Source: Cydia pomonella (taxonomy: Eukaryota > Arthropoda > Insecta > Lepidoptera > Tortricidae). Taken from it: a stretch of DNA of 64,000 nt. This document shows positions 53,360-64,000 of the stretch, in pieces. The stretch's first letter is position 1, and each line of letters starts with the position of its first letter. The notes beneath the pieces are model-generated. The model was not told the DNA's origin and searched no databases. It saw nothing but the letters and a program-made list of their open reading frames with translations. Made by a program: the position numbers and the translations under genes. The stretch covers positions 13,936,550 through 14,000,549 of the forward strand of contig NC_084707.1 of assembly GCF_033807575.1 (NCBI RefSeq), read 5' to 3'.

Positions 53360-55254
53360 ATGTGTTCCGCTTTTCGGATAGCCGTCGTGTCAGTTATCTG
53401 TGTGGCTGTCGCCTTTGGCCACGTGCACGGACCCCGCAGATCCCGCCGGATGGATGCCGAGGATTATGCACAAAACGAAATCGACAGTGGAAGAGCCGAA
53501 GAGAGCTCGTGGTGGCCTTCGGCAGAGTTCGCCGTTTTGCAGAAAGTTTATGACGATTGCAGTGCGCAAAAGCACCTGACGATGTGCTTAAAGGGCAAAG
53601 CCCTGCACGCCCTCACACGGGCCGTGGAACAGGTGAAAAGTGAACTAAGTGCTCAAAATACCGTGATGTGCTATAAGAGTGTATTGTAATGTTTTGTTGT
53701 ATTGTACAGGAGAGCGTGCAGCTCGCGGACGGGCTCACCTTGGTGAAGCAGGCGGACGCTCCCGCGGCAGTCGCGGAGCCGCGCTTCTTCCCTGGCATGT
53801 CCACGGAAGACAAGCTCGATATGGCTCTGCGCACTAAATTCGAGCAATTGATGAACTCGCACACCATCTCGATGGACTTGGCTTCGGAGGGTAGAGGCAG
53901 AGGTGAGTTCAATAATCAAGCATACATAAGGTGGATTTGATTTGAAATAAATTTGTGCTTCTCACATGAATTTTTAAATTGTGATTTAGGCAAGAAAGTG
54001 CTCCCTTACCTGCTGCTCGGTATCTTCACCACCGTAAGCGTGGTGGGAGGCATCGCCCTCAAGACGCTGGCAGCCATCGCTGGCAAGGCGTTGATCGCCA
54101 GCAAGGTCGCGCTCACGATAGCCGGTATCATCGCCCTGAAGAAACTCTTCAGCCACGACGGCGCCCCCGGCGAAACTACCTTCCAAGTGCACGCTGATGG
54201 ACATCATAGGTAATACTAACAATAAACACATATTTTAAGCGATTATAAATATCTACTGGACGTGGAATGGATTTGTGTGTATCCTGATTGCTGATCTGGT
54301 GTTGGGTATTTTTAACAGAATTATTTATACCTCTCGAAGTGAAATAAAAAACATATTGTTATACTAGTAAGTAAGCAGTAAATTTGTCTCATTTTTACGG
54401 ATTCCAGAGGGTCTAGCCAAGATTCCAATCGTTTGCGCCGTAGCGAACGAAACGGTAATTTCTCTCTATTACTGTTCCATATAACTGCGACAGAGAGACA
54501 TCAGCTTTTCTTTCGCTACGGCGCAAACGATTGGCATCTTGGCTAGGCCCCCAGGACTGAAAAAAAGCAATTATCGACAGAACTCCCACTTTCTAGACAG
54601 GGAAGGCGTAAAATTTTGTGCAAATCGTGAGCGGTAATCCAAATAATATCTCATATTTTTAAAAATATTTTCGTAATAGGTATACACCGTTGACTGGTAA
54701 AACCCGATAGATTTAAACCACGCAATCCTGAGATCAGAAGGAGCAAAAATAAGTATATGAGTTTTGGTCAAATTTTCTGCCGATTTTTTTTGCGTTTTCT
54801 GCACACGACACGTTATTTATTTTAACATCTTGGAGAAAAAAAAAACATTACTACGAATAAGTAAAGTTTTTTAAATTTACAAATACAAATTGCGAGTTTA
54901 TTTTAAAACTTTAATGTCGCAGCAAATAGGCGTTTTTCACTAAGTTATTACAAAAACAAATTTTTACAAGAATTGTCATTATCTCTAAAACAAGACCGAT
55001 TTCAGAAAATTTTGTATGACAATTTAGTCTATTAATGTGGCCAAGATTACACCTTTAAAATTTCTTTTGTTTAAACCAGGCCACGGTGTAGGTATTATAT
55101 TTGATATAATGTTTTATAATTCTTTATATTTCAATTCTAGTCTTTAATTCGAAGGCGGAATATGTACGTGGTGAGGCCAGCGAAAGCAAGCGCGGTGGAC
55201 CCATACCGATACTACGGCGAGCAGACGACGTCCACCGCTGCCGCCAGCGCGTAG
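53360..55254 (+). CDS. Osiris-family protein (DUF1676), four exons
   Basis: The exons 53360-53632, 53710-53902, 53990-54209 and 55155-55254 sum to 786 nt, giving 261 residues. Residues 1-20 form a signal peptide. The cysteine pair C67 and C76 (DDC through MCLKGKAL) is the family mark. A long hydrophobic block (about 158-208) is a likely membrane segment. The C-terminus has VDPYRYYG (243-250), typical of Osiris proteins. They are made in cuticle-secreting epidermis and enter the secretory/endosomal route. The last exon needs the acceptor at 55153-55154, since the stronger-looking AG at 55139-55140 would give an immediate stop. I chose ATG 53360 over the in-frame 53327 because the signal peptide starts there. 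I cannot assign the Osiris number. Confidence 0.88.
54410..54551. mobile_element. Palindromic MITE in Osiris intron 3
   Basis: The left arm GGTCTAGCCAAGATTCCAAT continues through TCGTTTGCGCCGTAGCGAA. The right arm is its near complement, ending GGCTAGGCCCCC. The arms are about 50 bp. Confidence 0.75.
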
Positions 55255-55387
55255 CCCGCGCCCCGTCTCACCCGCCCTGACCCGCCGCGCCTTCGCCCAC
55301 ACAAAAACCTCAAACCAAAGTACCGTCCATGCTATGGACATCCTACTAAGACGATTGGTCGTCCGCTCTCGTTGTCAAATCTATGTC

Positions 55388-55393
55388 AATAAA
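55388..55393 (+). terminator. Osiris polyadenylation signal AATAAA
   Basis: The first canonical AATAAA after the stop at 55254, giving a 3' UTR of about 150 nt. Another candidate stands near 55470. Confidence 0.6.
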
Positions 55394-55528
55394 TTATTTA
55401 GTGTAATTTATTTATTCGTGACTACGGTTATATGTTTAAAGTTAAATAATTGTGGAAGTGATGTAAGAGATAATAAAAAACATGACACTGAATATGGTTT
55501 CATTTTCCGGACAGTCTGGGTTAACACC

Positions 55529-55646
55529 CAGACTTTATTATTGAAGAATTCGAAAGATTATAGAAGAATTAATTTTTTTTTGTAAAAACTACCGAATTAC
55601 TTAATAACATACTTTTCTTGCAGTAATTCTTCAATAATAAAATCTG
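55529..55646. mobile_element. Short MITE
   Basis: The ends CAGACTTTATTATTGAAGAA and TTCTTCAATAATAAAATCTG are near-perfect complements about 22 bp long, bounding about 75 bp of unrelated sequence. Confidence 0.6.
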
Positions 55647-55649
55647 AAA

Positions 55650-58600
55650 AGCATCTAACAGTGCATAATATAATAAGCGATGTTTGATAAGCATGCAATG
55701 TTAGACATGATAACGGCACTGTACAGATATGGGGCGTTCACTGTCAGTGCAGTAATTAAAACGTTGTTAACGTTACTTGCAATTATGCACTCACTGCAAC
55801 ATCCTATAACTAAATAATTTCACTATTTCTACCGGTAAAATTATGATGCTATAAGTAACTTTAGTAGAGGAATAGACTTTTTAGCTATCTTGAATTTTGT
55901 GATAGTTCCGGGATGGATGGGTTTATACCTCACGAGGCTGGTTTAATACGTACTTTAATTGATTGTATTAACCCGCTTTCTTTATTCGCTCTAGTGGAGA
56001 GGAGTCCGAGAAATGTGTCGAGATTTTCCGTTAATGTGGGTGCACTGGATACGAACGTGGAAAGTAGAAAGTTTTAATCGATTCACTGCACATGCACGCA
56101 TAGTGGTGCAGGACGTAGCTTGTTATGATCTTTTCTGCCTTATTGCGCATCGAGGTAATGCGATTTATTGCTTTTCACGCTAGGCTTGCTCTTGATTTTG
56201 TTTATTCAATGCGAAGGTTATCTACTATGTTCTGTTTGCTAGTGGGTACGCGGGTGTGTGTAGTATGGTAGTTGATGTGTATATAGTAACAAAACAAGTA
56301 GTTAGGAACGCTGCCTAATTACAAATGAATAGATGAGTGGACTAGTGAGCTATTTTCCAGCGACGAGAGCGCTGCAGCGGTGTGACGCGGCGCAGCGTTT
56401 GTTCGGCTGCGGAAGGTCAGCTCGTTGATTAGTCTAGCGCCGGTAAAGGCCGACCACAGAGCGCGTTTGTGCGCCCGGACTGCTGTTTATAATGCAGATA
56501 TGTGTTTGCCCAATCGCTGCACGCTACGCTGGCTATATGGCATCGTTAATGTGGCTGGCGTCTCTTTGCATACGCAAATATAGGGCGGGCGGTCCAGCGC
56601 TGATTAAGCGGTGCGCTGGCGGCCTGTGTACAGCGTCTCATTCTCTATACCTCGTATTTTGCAACTTAAAATTTAGGCTAGGAAATGATACCCATCCTGG
56701 AGTATACGGATTTTTTTTGTAATTGTCGCGTAAAATAATCAGATCAACAATGCGGAATATGATTAAAAGTGCTCCAGCAGTCTATAAGTGGCGCATCTAA
56801 TGTAAGCGTCATTAATTATTAGTTATGGTAGGATATATCGAGGTCCGGCATCACACCGATACACCTAGTCGCGACAGCCGTCTTCCCTCGAGACCTCGGC
56901 ACCTGTCTGGGCACCTGTCAGCTAATATAAGCTGGTGCTAGATGTAGGTGTCGCCTACAATCTGCGGGCTTCAATACTTGATGTCCATCTGCGCCTCGAA
57001 TTAGGCCAACCGCCGCCTGACTGACTCGAGATTACTGATGGATGAGCCGTAATAGCGGCTTGCTCATACTATTATCGTAAATTATCCACTTACATTGTGT
57101 CCATCATTACATAGCTGCAATGCCGCCATATTATGTAAACGTTTGTTGGCTAAAATAACGAAAAACATTTTAAGGCCTCGATAACGTCACCAAAACAAAA
57201 CGAAGTACGTAGTAGTAATTAAAAGTTATTGATGTTCAACATGATTTGGTCGTTACTATGTTTCATCTTATATGTAAGCTGCCGGGCCGCACGTGAGGCA
57301 GGATATGAGGCTGCGGACGTCACTCGTAGCGTAGAGCGAAGTTACTTTACGGGCGAATGGTCAAAGTATCCGACATAAACCTATTTTGTTCTCTTCTTAT
57401 ATTGGATATACGCTCCCTTCTTCGCCCGCCTCTCCACCGTCCGCTGTCCTTTGAAACAGGGCTGAATCAACTTACCTTTAGATTTATAAAAATTTTAGTA
57501 GTAATATGTATAACACAATTATTTTTTAAGAAACGAATAGGTATCATAATTACAACGATTTCGTACTTAATGAAGTTAAGCAGCATTGTATGTGCATTGG
57601 TAGGTAAATATATCAATATAATAAGTCTCGGTCATCGTAATCCTTATAAACCGCAGTATGTATCTTCTACACACTTATAATGTTAAACAGGCTTTCTAAT
57701 GGAGTTTTAAATAATTTCGTCGGTACGGCGAGAGTAGCAACCCTGCAGCAGCGGGGCGGGTCTCTGCGCGGAAGTTTTGTCGGGAATTATGTTGGTACGT
57801 GCCAAAGCCATTATTGCTCGAGAAAAGTTCATCAATTTCATTTCTAGCCCGGCACACGTCCCGGCCGCTCCCACCTTCCACACATGACTGATATACACGA
57901 CCTTATTTCAACGGATATTTTAACCATCAGAAAGGAACTTCCTAATTGAATATGTCGGCATATCACAGGGAATTGAAAGGTTTTGATTGTGTTTGGAAGG
58001 GCTGCTTGGTACGTTGGTTTTATAAAAGGACACGAGTATTCATTTATAAATTTAAACGGTATAGTATAACATACTTACGTTTTATTAACTTAGTTACCAG
58101 AAAGTATAGTTACAAGGTAGGTGTTTAGGGGTAGACTTGCCTAACAGTGGCCACCCATACCTATGGGCCGATGTAGTAGCCAAAGTAATTTATTTTATTT
58201 TATTTGGTTTTGTATACCTTAGGTAGTTAGTATTTCAAAAATGTTGCCAATATACAAACGCAGGAGGGATATCAATAGTGCCTAAATAGCAATTGTCATG
58301 AAGTGGTTGCAAGTCTGTTAGTCCTCGAAAATCTCGATATGAAAACTTTACAGTTCGTCGCCGACGTTGATTGTTGACTTCAATCGAACAACACTGGCTT
58401 AGTGGTAACTACTATTAGTTGCAGCTATAAATAGCAACACGAGTGCCTAAGCAGAGACGACTGCACATGCACGACAGCGTTATAAATCCTCACCGAGTGG
58501 CGTGCTCGACCACATGACATATCGAATGCCCGCACAATCAAGAGAAACTGAACATAAGTATTTATACTCATAAGAGAAACCAGTGCATCTAAAACATTGG

Positions 58601-59980
58601 TGTTCGTGGGTGATAAAAATTCAAAGCATTTGTTTCAGTAAACAATATCTGACTCAGCAATAGTACTAGTATAGGTACCTACTTACTAATGAAGAAATAC
58701 ATAATTTGAAATCGTCCTTATTTCGTGATCTAATCATAGAATAAACTCTATCCTTGGAGGTTTATTGGACAGTAGGACGTTCCGAGAATCACTGATGTAT
58801 GACGATAGTACAACATAAAGTTTTAGACGACACAAAATTATGTTATATTTATTAACGTATATCGAAATTATTTTTCATTACTTTGATTACTCGCTTAACG
58901 CAATACGAGTAGAAAAGTGCAATTGGATTAAAGTCGGTGCACGCGCCGTCTGAAATGGAATTATCGCAATCATTTGTGCAGTTCCAATCGATAATAGTAT
59001 ACTTCACTTTCTAATGCTTACACGAATCACGGACATTTCACGTGTTTGCCGCATGCAAAAGATCTGACACGCAAGATAATTATCACTTAATATAGGTATA
59101 TTGCCAGATATTATAATCATTCTTAAGTAGCGCTGTGGGAAAAATATGATCTACTATATTTGGATAAAAACACAAGGTAAGGCCCTCTCCTTATTTAGGT
59201 ATCGTTTACAAAAAAAAGTTATATGTAACGTTTTCACTTAACTGTGTACCATTAACGGCCAGTTAGTAATCGTCAAAAAACTGACGGTCAATGTCAAACC
59301 TCATTCATCATTCATTCATTCATCATTCATCAGGTCATTTTGTCAGGAGTGTAAGTCGCGCTTTAAGGAACAAGTTGAATTGAAAATGCCTTAAATGCGT
59401 GAGGACGCCTATGGATGTTTTAAGTAAAAGTTCTGCACAGTAGATAATCTCAAAAATATAGATCTAAAGCTGAAGAAAACTAAGATAAGTAAAGGAAATA
59501 CCTCAAACCCTCACGTGTTATGAGGATAGTGGACGACTGCATCTCCATCCAAACGTAGGTAGTCCTTATTTTCATCCTTGGATATTAGTAATATGGTAAA
59601 TATTTTTAAACAATTTATTGTATACTAACCATAGCTATGCCCCTTTGCTTGACTTTTTTCGATTATTATAAGAGTTACGAGGGAAAAAATTAAGAAACTC
59701 CATACTTTCACATTTTTAAAAGCTCATATTTCTTAAAATACTTTATAAAATGCATTAATCAAATCAATAACGTGGAGTCGTAGATGTTAATACAAACATC
59801 AAATTGCGTAAAACGTATTCTATAATATTATTATCCACAGAGAAAAATGGGGACTGCTAGAAACGGTCACGGTTTCTCTTTGATAAAATTGTTAGGTATC
59901 CTATCCAAGAAAATGTAGGTACCTGTTTTTGTGGTCTTTTTTTAAGACATGCTTTCTAGATTTGTTTTATATGACGTTTT
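55650..59980. other. Long intergenic stretch without a supported gene
   Basis: I found no exon set, RNA gene or repeat with clear ends in these 4.3 kb. GC-rich patches occur at about 56340-56480 and 57270-57350, possibly regulatory. A CATT/ATTCATC microsatellite lies near 59305-59335. Open frames of up to 107 codons have no domain and often run through AT-rich text. Distant enhancers or exons of genes outside the window cannot be excluded. Confidence 0.35.
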
Positions 59981-59984
59981 TACG

Positions 59985-60573
59985 TTAGTAATTATAATAA
60001 ATATTCTTCTTCCTCCTGTCATTATCCTTATCTCGTTATATGGGATCGGCACAACATGTTTTTCTCTTCCATTCTCCTCTATGTTTCGTCACTTCAGCAC
60101 TCACTCCTTTCTTTCTCATATCCTCTTTCACACAATCCATCCATCGTTTTTTGGGTCTACCATTCGCTCTCCGTCCATCAACGTTCATTCCTAACATTCT
60201 TTTTCCTATATGGCATTATTATTTATTATTATTCATCCCTCCTCATTAAATGCCCATACTACGCTAACCTACCACTCCTTATCTTCTCCGCTACCGGTGC
60301 TACTTTCAAACTTCTCCATATATACTCATTCTTAATCCGATCCTTTCGCGTCACTCCACACATCGGTCTCAACATTCTCATTTCCGCTGCGTGCACTCTT
60401 CTTTCATCCCTCACTTTCGTCGACCAGCATTCTGATCCATACATTACAACAGGTCTCACGATCGTCCTGTAGATTTTCCCCTTAAGTTTAAGGGGCATTC
60501 GGGGATCAATTATTATAATTATTATAATCTTATAACAGTTGCAGGTACTGCAACGTAAAGCAGGATGAGACAA
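59985..60573 (-). pseudogene. RTE-type LINE, reverse transcriptase C-terminal end
   Basis: On the minus strand, frames read KGKIYRTIVRPVVMYGSECW, AAEMRMLRPMCGVTRKDRI and NEYIWRSLKVAPVAEKI. After a shift come WYGHLMRRDE, NGRPKKRWMDCVKEDM and KRKTCCADP. This is the conserved tail of RTE/BovB-like elements, 5' truncated. The frames are broken near 60255 by a short AT insertion. Confidence 0.8.
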
Positions 60574-60800
60574 TTACAGACTAGAAGACGTGATTAATTG
60601 GAAATCGATATGAAAGTGAAGCAGATATAAGTGATGTTCAATAACCTGTCCTAGCTAACGGTGCGGTGGTTTGGCATCAATTTCTAGACGTGTGCGCAAT
60701 AATGGGAGCATCGTGGGCGGGGCGGCGCGTGCGCGTGATCTTGCGCGCGGACGCGAACAGGAACTGTTCTGAGGCTCGCATATCTGGAATAATGATAAAC

Positions 60801-61073
60801 GGCCCGATTCGAAGAAACGATACGAAGAAAGATACGATAACGATAGGTTCTGGTTTAGATAAGTTCTCATTTAGATATCGTTTGTATGTCGAATAATTGA
60901 CAGAAGCGGCTCAATTCGGGCAACCAATATCACTTTGACGCTAGAAATATCGTAGATAGATCTTATTGGGATCACAGCGGAATCGAAATAAACATCAATT
61001 TTAACATGTCGTTTAGTTATCGATCTTCTAAAGATCTTTCCAAGATCCTTTTTCATGATCTTCAAATCGGGCC
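60801..61073. mobile_element. MITE with GGCCCGATT ends
   Basis: The left end GGCCCGATTCGAAGAAACGA and the right end TTCAAATCGGGCC are inverted. The interior has several GATACGATAACGAT-like motifs. It is similar in end sequence to the element at 47663-47862. Confidence 0.55.
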
Positions 61074-62125
61074 GAAAGTAAAAATATTAAAGTATCAATT
61101 TTTTCGTTTATATTTAGCTAGTAATTAAACTATCGATTATATTATATGCTTTTAGTGTCTGTATTTTTTATCTCAATTGATTGTAAAATTCACTTTTCGT
61201 ATATATAACAAGGCAGAAATAGTTATTTGTTATACAAGGGGGCAAAGTTGTTGTTAACCTCTTGTGCTCATATTGATATCCGAGCGTATCGAGTTGTTCG
61301 AAAAGTGGAATCTTGAGCGTTGCCAGGGTTTCAAGTAGGGAGTGCTCCCGGTACTGGTTTTCTATACGATACTTTTGCGAGCTGGTGTGGTGAAAATGGA
61401 TTTTCCCATCTTTGGGAGTGCCACTTTTCAAGGGCCTTTTTTATATTGTGATGTTGAAAAACCGAATAAATACCTACGGTACCAAATAGGTTTGTTGAAC
61501 GTTTTCAACTCTAATGCTCAACTCCTGATTCTATGAAAAAAGATAATTTTACCTCAATTATTCAGAAATAGATAGAATACCAACAAGTTTATGTAAGTCA
61601 TGTTTTGTACATGCGTATGTATTTTAATAATTTCAAGCACAAAGTTCGTGTCAAGCACCCTTGACCTAAGTTTGCAGTCTAGAAGAATATCTTGGAGAAG
61701 TCCAATCGTGTAACTAATAGGGAATATTACGCGAAACTCTGCGTAGGGAGCGCCACTACCACAATCCATCACAATATTAGGGTGTGCCGCGAAGCAAGCA
61801 AATCGAAATTTCGTTATCTAACCTCTCTATCACTCTTGCTCATTCGAGCGACAAAGAGGCAGATACCTAAATTTTGATTTTCGCGTTTCCCGGTAGGCCG
61901 TTTGTAAACAAACCGCCTTGATGTATTAATATCATATTTTATTATCTGTGAAATAAAAACTTGTCAAAAATCAGTTTAAGGCACAGTATGTATAAGTTAC
62001 TCCATGGTTTACGATAGGTACTAGTGCTGCACTCTGGCAGCAGAACATTGCAGTAATACCCCCTACACCCCCAGTAAATAACCTCTAATTCTTGCTAAGA
62101 GAAGCGAAAAATATCCAAAAAGCGA
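61074..62125. other. Unannotated stretch
   Basis: No supported gene or repeat with clear ends. Confidence 0.3.
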
Positions 62126-62129
62126 GTTT

Positions 62130-62683
62130 CAGATGGATGATTTAATGTTACGCATGAACCTATCACTAAAGGCAGTCTCGGATTGGGGTGAAGCCAATTT
62201 GGTCTCGTTCAATGCCAGTAAGACTCAGGCGTGTCTTATCTCCGCCAAACGGAGTCCATTCCACCTGACTCCTACTTTCCGAAATGTATCCCATCCGATA
62301 ACCGACCATCTTGAGCTTCTCGGAATCTCGCTGACTTCGAAACTCAACTTCAGGCAGGTTCACATCTGTGGAATGGTTCAGCAAAATACCAGCTTGAGGC
62401 GCTCGAGTCAGTCGAGAGGAGAGCCAAGAGAATCATTAATGATGACGATCTGACGAATGCTCGACTCCAAAGTCTGAAGCATCGTTGCAAGGTTGCCAGC
62501 CTAACGTTATTTTACAGGATACATTTCGGAGAGTGTGCCGAGGAACTGCACAACCTTATTCCTCCGTCCCCATTTCACCATCGGACTACCAGACAATCGT
62601 CACTCCGGCATCGCTTCATGGTAAGTATTCCACAAATACGCACGAAGCGTTTTGCTTCAACATTCCGTATGCGAACCAGTGGC
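62130..62683 (+). pseudogene. LINE reverse transcriptase fragment with internal deletion
   Basis: The frame reads LVSFNASKTQACLISAKRS and LELLGISLTSKLNF. It then jumps, with loss of roughly the RPCMEY region, to HLWNGSAKYQLEALESVERR, RLQSLKHRCKVASL and FHHRTTRQSSLRHRF. The order is that of a Jockey-group LINE commonly seen in Lepidoptera. It ends at a repeat beginning GTGGCGTAGCGAGG near 62682. Confidence 0.75.
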
Positions 62684-62760
62684 GTAGCGAGGGGGGGGCT
62701 AGGGGGGCCATGGCCCCGGGCGGAACATGAGAGGGGGCGGCAAACACGGTATTAAAAAAA
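62682..62760. repeat. End of a dispersed DNA element
   Basis: CCAGTGGCGTAGCGAGGGGG, a G-rich stretch and GGGCGGCAAAC form the left end of a repeat type I recall as hAT-like. No right end was found. Confidence 0.4.
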
Positions 62761-62845
62761 ATATAAAATTAAGAATTCAACATTTTCAAATCGCGCCACG
62801 AAACGCGCCAATGCACAGCGGGAACGAACGGCGTTAGGCGAGGGG

Positions 62846-62974
62846 GCCTACCGCAAAAAACCAAATTCGCAAATTGCGGGGTTCTTTCTCTTTTACTCTC
62901 ACTAAGACGTAATTAGAGTGACAGAGAAAAATGTCCGCAATTGACGAACTTAGATTTTCGCGATTGTAGCCCAG
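62846..62974. mobile_element. Foldback element, third copy (family R)
   Basis: A 129-bp copy with GGCCTACCGCAAAA at the left, CTTTTACTCTCACTAAGACG in the middle and TTTTCGCGATTGTAGCCCAG at the right, matching 39463-39590. Confidence 0.75.
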
Positions 62975-63320
62975 GGGCAGTCCAACGTTGTCGGAGTCCG
63001 GCGTTCGGAGCCACCGCAGAGCTTACCCGCTCCGTCCGTCCGCTAGCTATATGTTATATGACGTCACATCAAATTGAACACAGCGCCCTCTGCGCGTCAT
63101 TTAATTCCGGGTGCCGTCGGCGCCTTCATTCTAAAAAAGTCGTACATAGCCCGACGTACGTACGTACTTACGTGGCGCGCCGCGTGCGTTCGGGTACCGG
63201 GCGCTCTCAGCGCCCTCATGCCAATGAACTTATAAGTACTTAATAGTATTTGTCACGATCATGGTAAAAGCATCGGGCGTAGCCTGACGTAGGTACTGGG
63301 TGCTTTGCGTGCGCTGCTGC

Positions 63321-63473
63321 TTAACACATTCACTGCCAGACAAAAACGGCGCACTACCCCAGAAACCGGTGGTCTATAGCTGCGTACAAAACAACCCGCC
63401 CAGCGGGTTGTCCGGCATCTGAACAAAGTTCACGAGCGCCCACCAGGTGGGTTCCCGGCAGTGAATATGTTAA
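63321..63473. mobile_element. TTAA-flanked MITE (piggyBac-like)
   Basis: TTAA at 63321-63324 and 63470-63473 bounds the inverted repeats CACATTCACTGCC and GGCAGTGAATATG. The interior has a small CAACCCGC/GCGGGTTG hairpin. Confidence 0.75.
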
Positions 63474-63844
63474 GGCGCCCTCGCACAAAAATAATGTAAA
63501 ATGAATGTAAATAATTAATCACGAAATGATAACCCCAAAATGAATTAAATAAAAAATAAGTTCAAAAACTAAAACCAGACTACTGAAAATCGCGCTCTAA
63601 AACATATGAAACAAGAAAAAATCTTATCTGAACTAATCATTTACTTTTACCTTAAAGCTTATGACCGTAGCATACCACGGCTGCCCTTTAAATATGTTTG
63701 TGAATATTAAATATACACCGTGGGAATGAGTAACCTGACAGATTTTAAAGGTGTATTCTTGACCGCATTTAGGGACTAAAATATCATACCAAGTTTTCTA
63801 AATTCAGTCTTGTTATACAGATAATGGCAATTGTGGGGATGAAT

Positions 63845-64000
63845 CATGGAAGATTGTCATAAGTAACTTACATAAAGTTCGGGCTTGTAGAGTTATCAGA
63901 AGCTTGGCTCTACAAGAGATCTGATAACTTTTTGACAGTGCGAGGCTTATGGTTTCGTCTTGGCAACATTTTATATGAAAATGTTTTTGATGGGATATGT
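63845..64000. repeat. Repeat shared with 45850-46005, running off the window
   Basis: It starts GGAAGATTGTCATAAGTAAC, followed by a TACAAG/CTTGTA hairpin and the complement of the AAAACATTTTCAT block at 45850-46005. It is cut by the window end. Confidence 0.5.

Noticed and set aside
53613..53940. Minus- and plus-strand frames within the Osiris gene
   Set aside because: They overlap the properly spliced exons 1-2. The minus frames have no domain.
56492..56722. Plus-strand frame of 76 codons in a GC-rich patch
   Set aside because: No domain and no splice context, and no sign of codon structure beyond the absence of stops.
57357..57680. Plus-strand frame of 107 codons
   Set aside because: AT-rich with no motif, and no promoter or polyadenylation signal placed to support it.

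Overview
The window is a piece of a lepidopteran (moth or butterfly) nuclear genome. The evidence is AT-rich DNA, intron-containing insect genes (RpL3, an Osiris-family gene, a BAP18-like gene, BCDIN3D), tRNA-derived SINEs and foldback elements of types I know from Lepidoptera, and many broken non-LTR retrotransposons. No prokaryotic features are present. Most of the 64 kb is transposable-element debris.

Layout. Positions 1-5.8 kb hold a stack of elements inserted into one another: SINE, then a 4.1-kb DNA element with 3-bp target duplications, then a palindromic MITE, then a hAT element, then another SINE and MITE. Positions 7.0-8.6 kb hold a roughly 0.48-kb unit present three times in alternating orientation. 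RpL3 runs on the minus strand from 14574 to 8717 in seven coding exons that join to exactly 414 codons including stop. Two of its introns carry related C/D-box snoRNA candidates, and other introns carry foldback elements, a fossil RTE-type LINE and a frameshifted hAT/CGGBP1-like pseudogene. A Copia-type LTR retrotransposon (14998-20458) sits about 0.4 kb upstream of RpL3, with 5-bp target duplications, an intact pol frame and a gag broken by a LINE fragment.

A 3.06-kb hAT element (21596-24653) precedes a tandem duplication of exactly 4592 bp (23558-28149 and 28150-32741). Each unit carries a complete four-exon BAP18-like gene lacking the SANT domain normally found in this protein. Further on are a LINE carrying a SINE, a single-exon BCDIN3D gene (minus, 34681-35400), a DD41D mariner-like element with one nonsense codon (35555-37434), a 1.44-kb TA-flanked element lodged inside a foldback element (38362-39804), a spliced SAP-domain fragment (about 40.3-40.7 kb), and a repeat with an internal 286-bp tandem array (42518-43842).

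From 44 to 52.6 kb there are SINEs, MITEs and one LINE fragment and no host gene I can support. An Osiris gene (53360-55254, plus) has four exons, a TATA box and an initiator. From 55.4 kb to the end I see only MITEs and LINE fragments and otherwise unexplained AT-rich sequence.

The host genes do not form a pathway. RpL3 is a core ribosomal protein and may also host rRNA-methylation guide RNAs. BAP18 is a chromatin-complex subunit, BCDIN3D modifies RNA 5' phosphates, and Osiris proteins act in cuticle-secreting epidermis. Exon coordinates were derived by hand from splice sites and reading frame. Family names come from remembered protein families, not from database searches.
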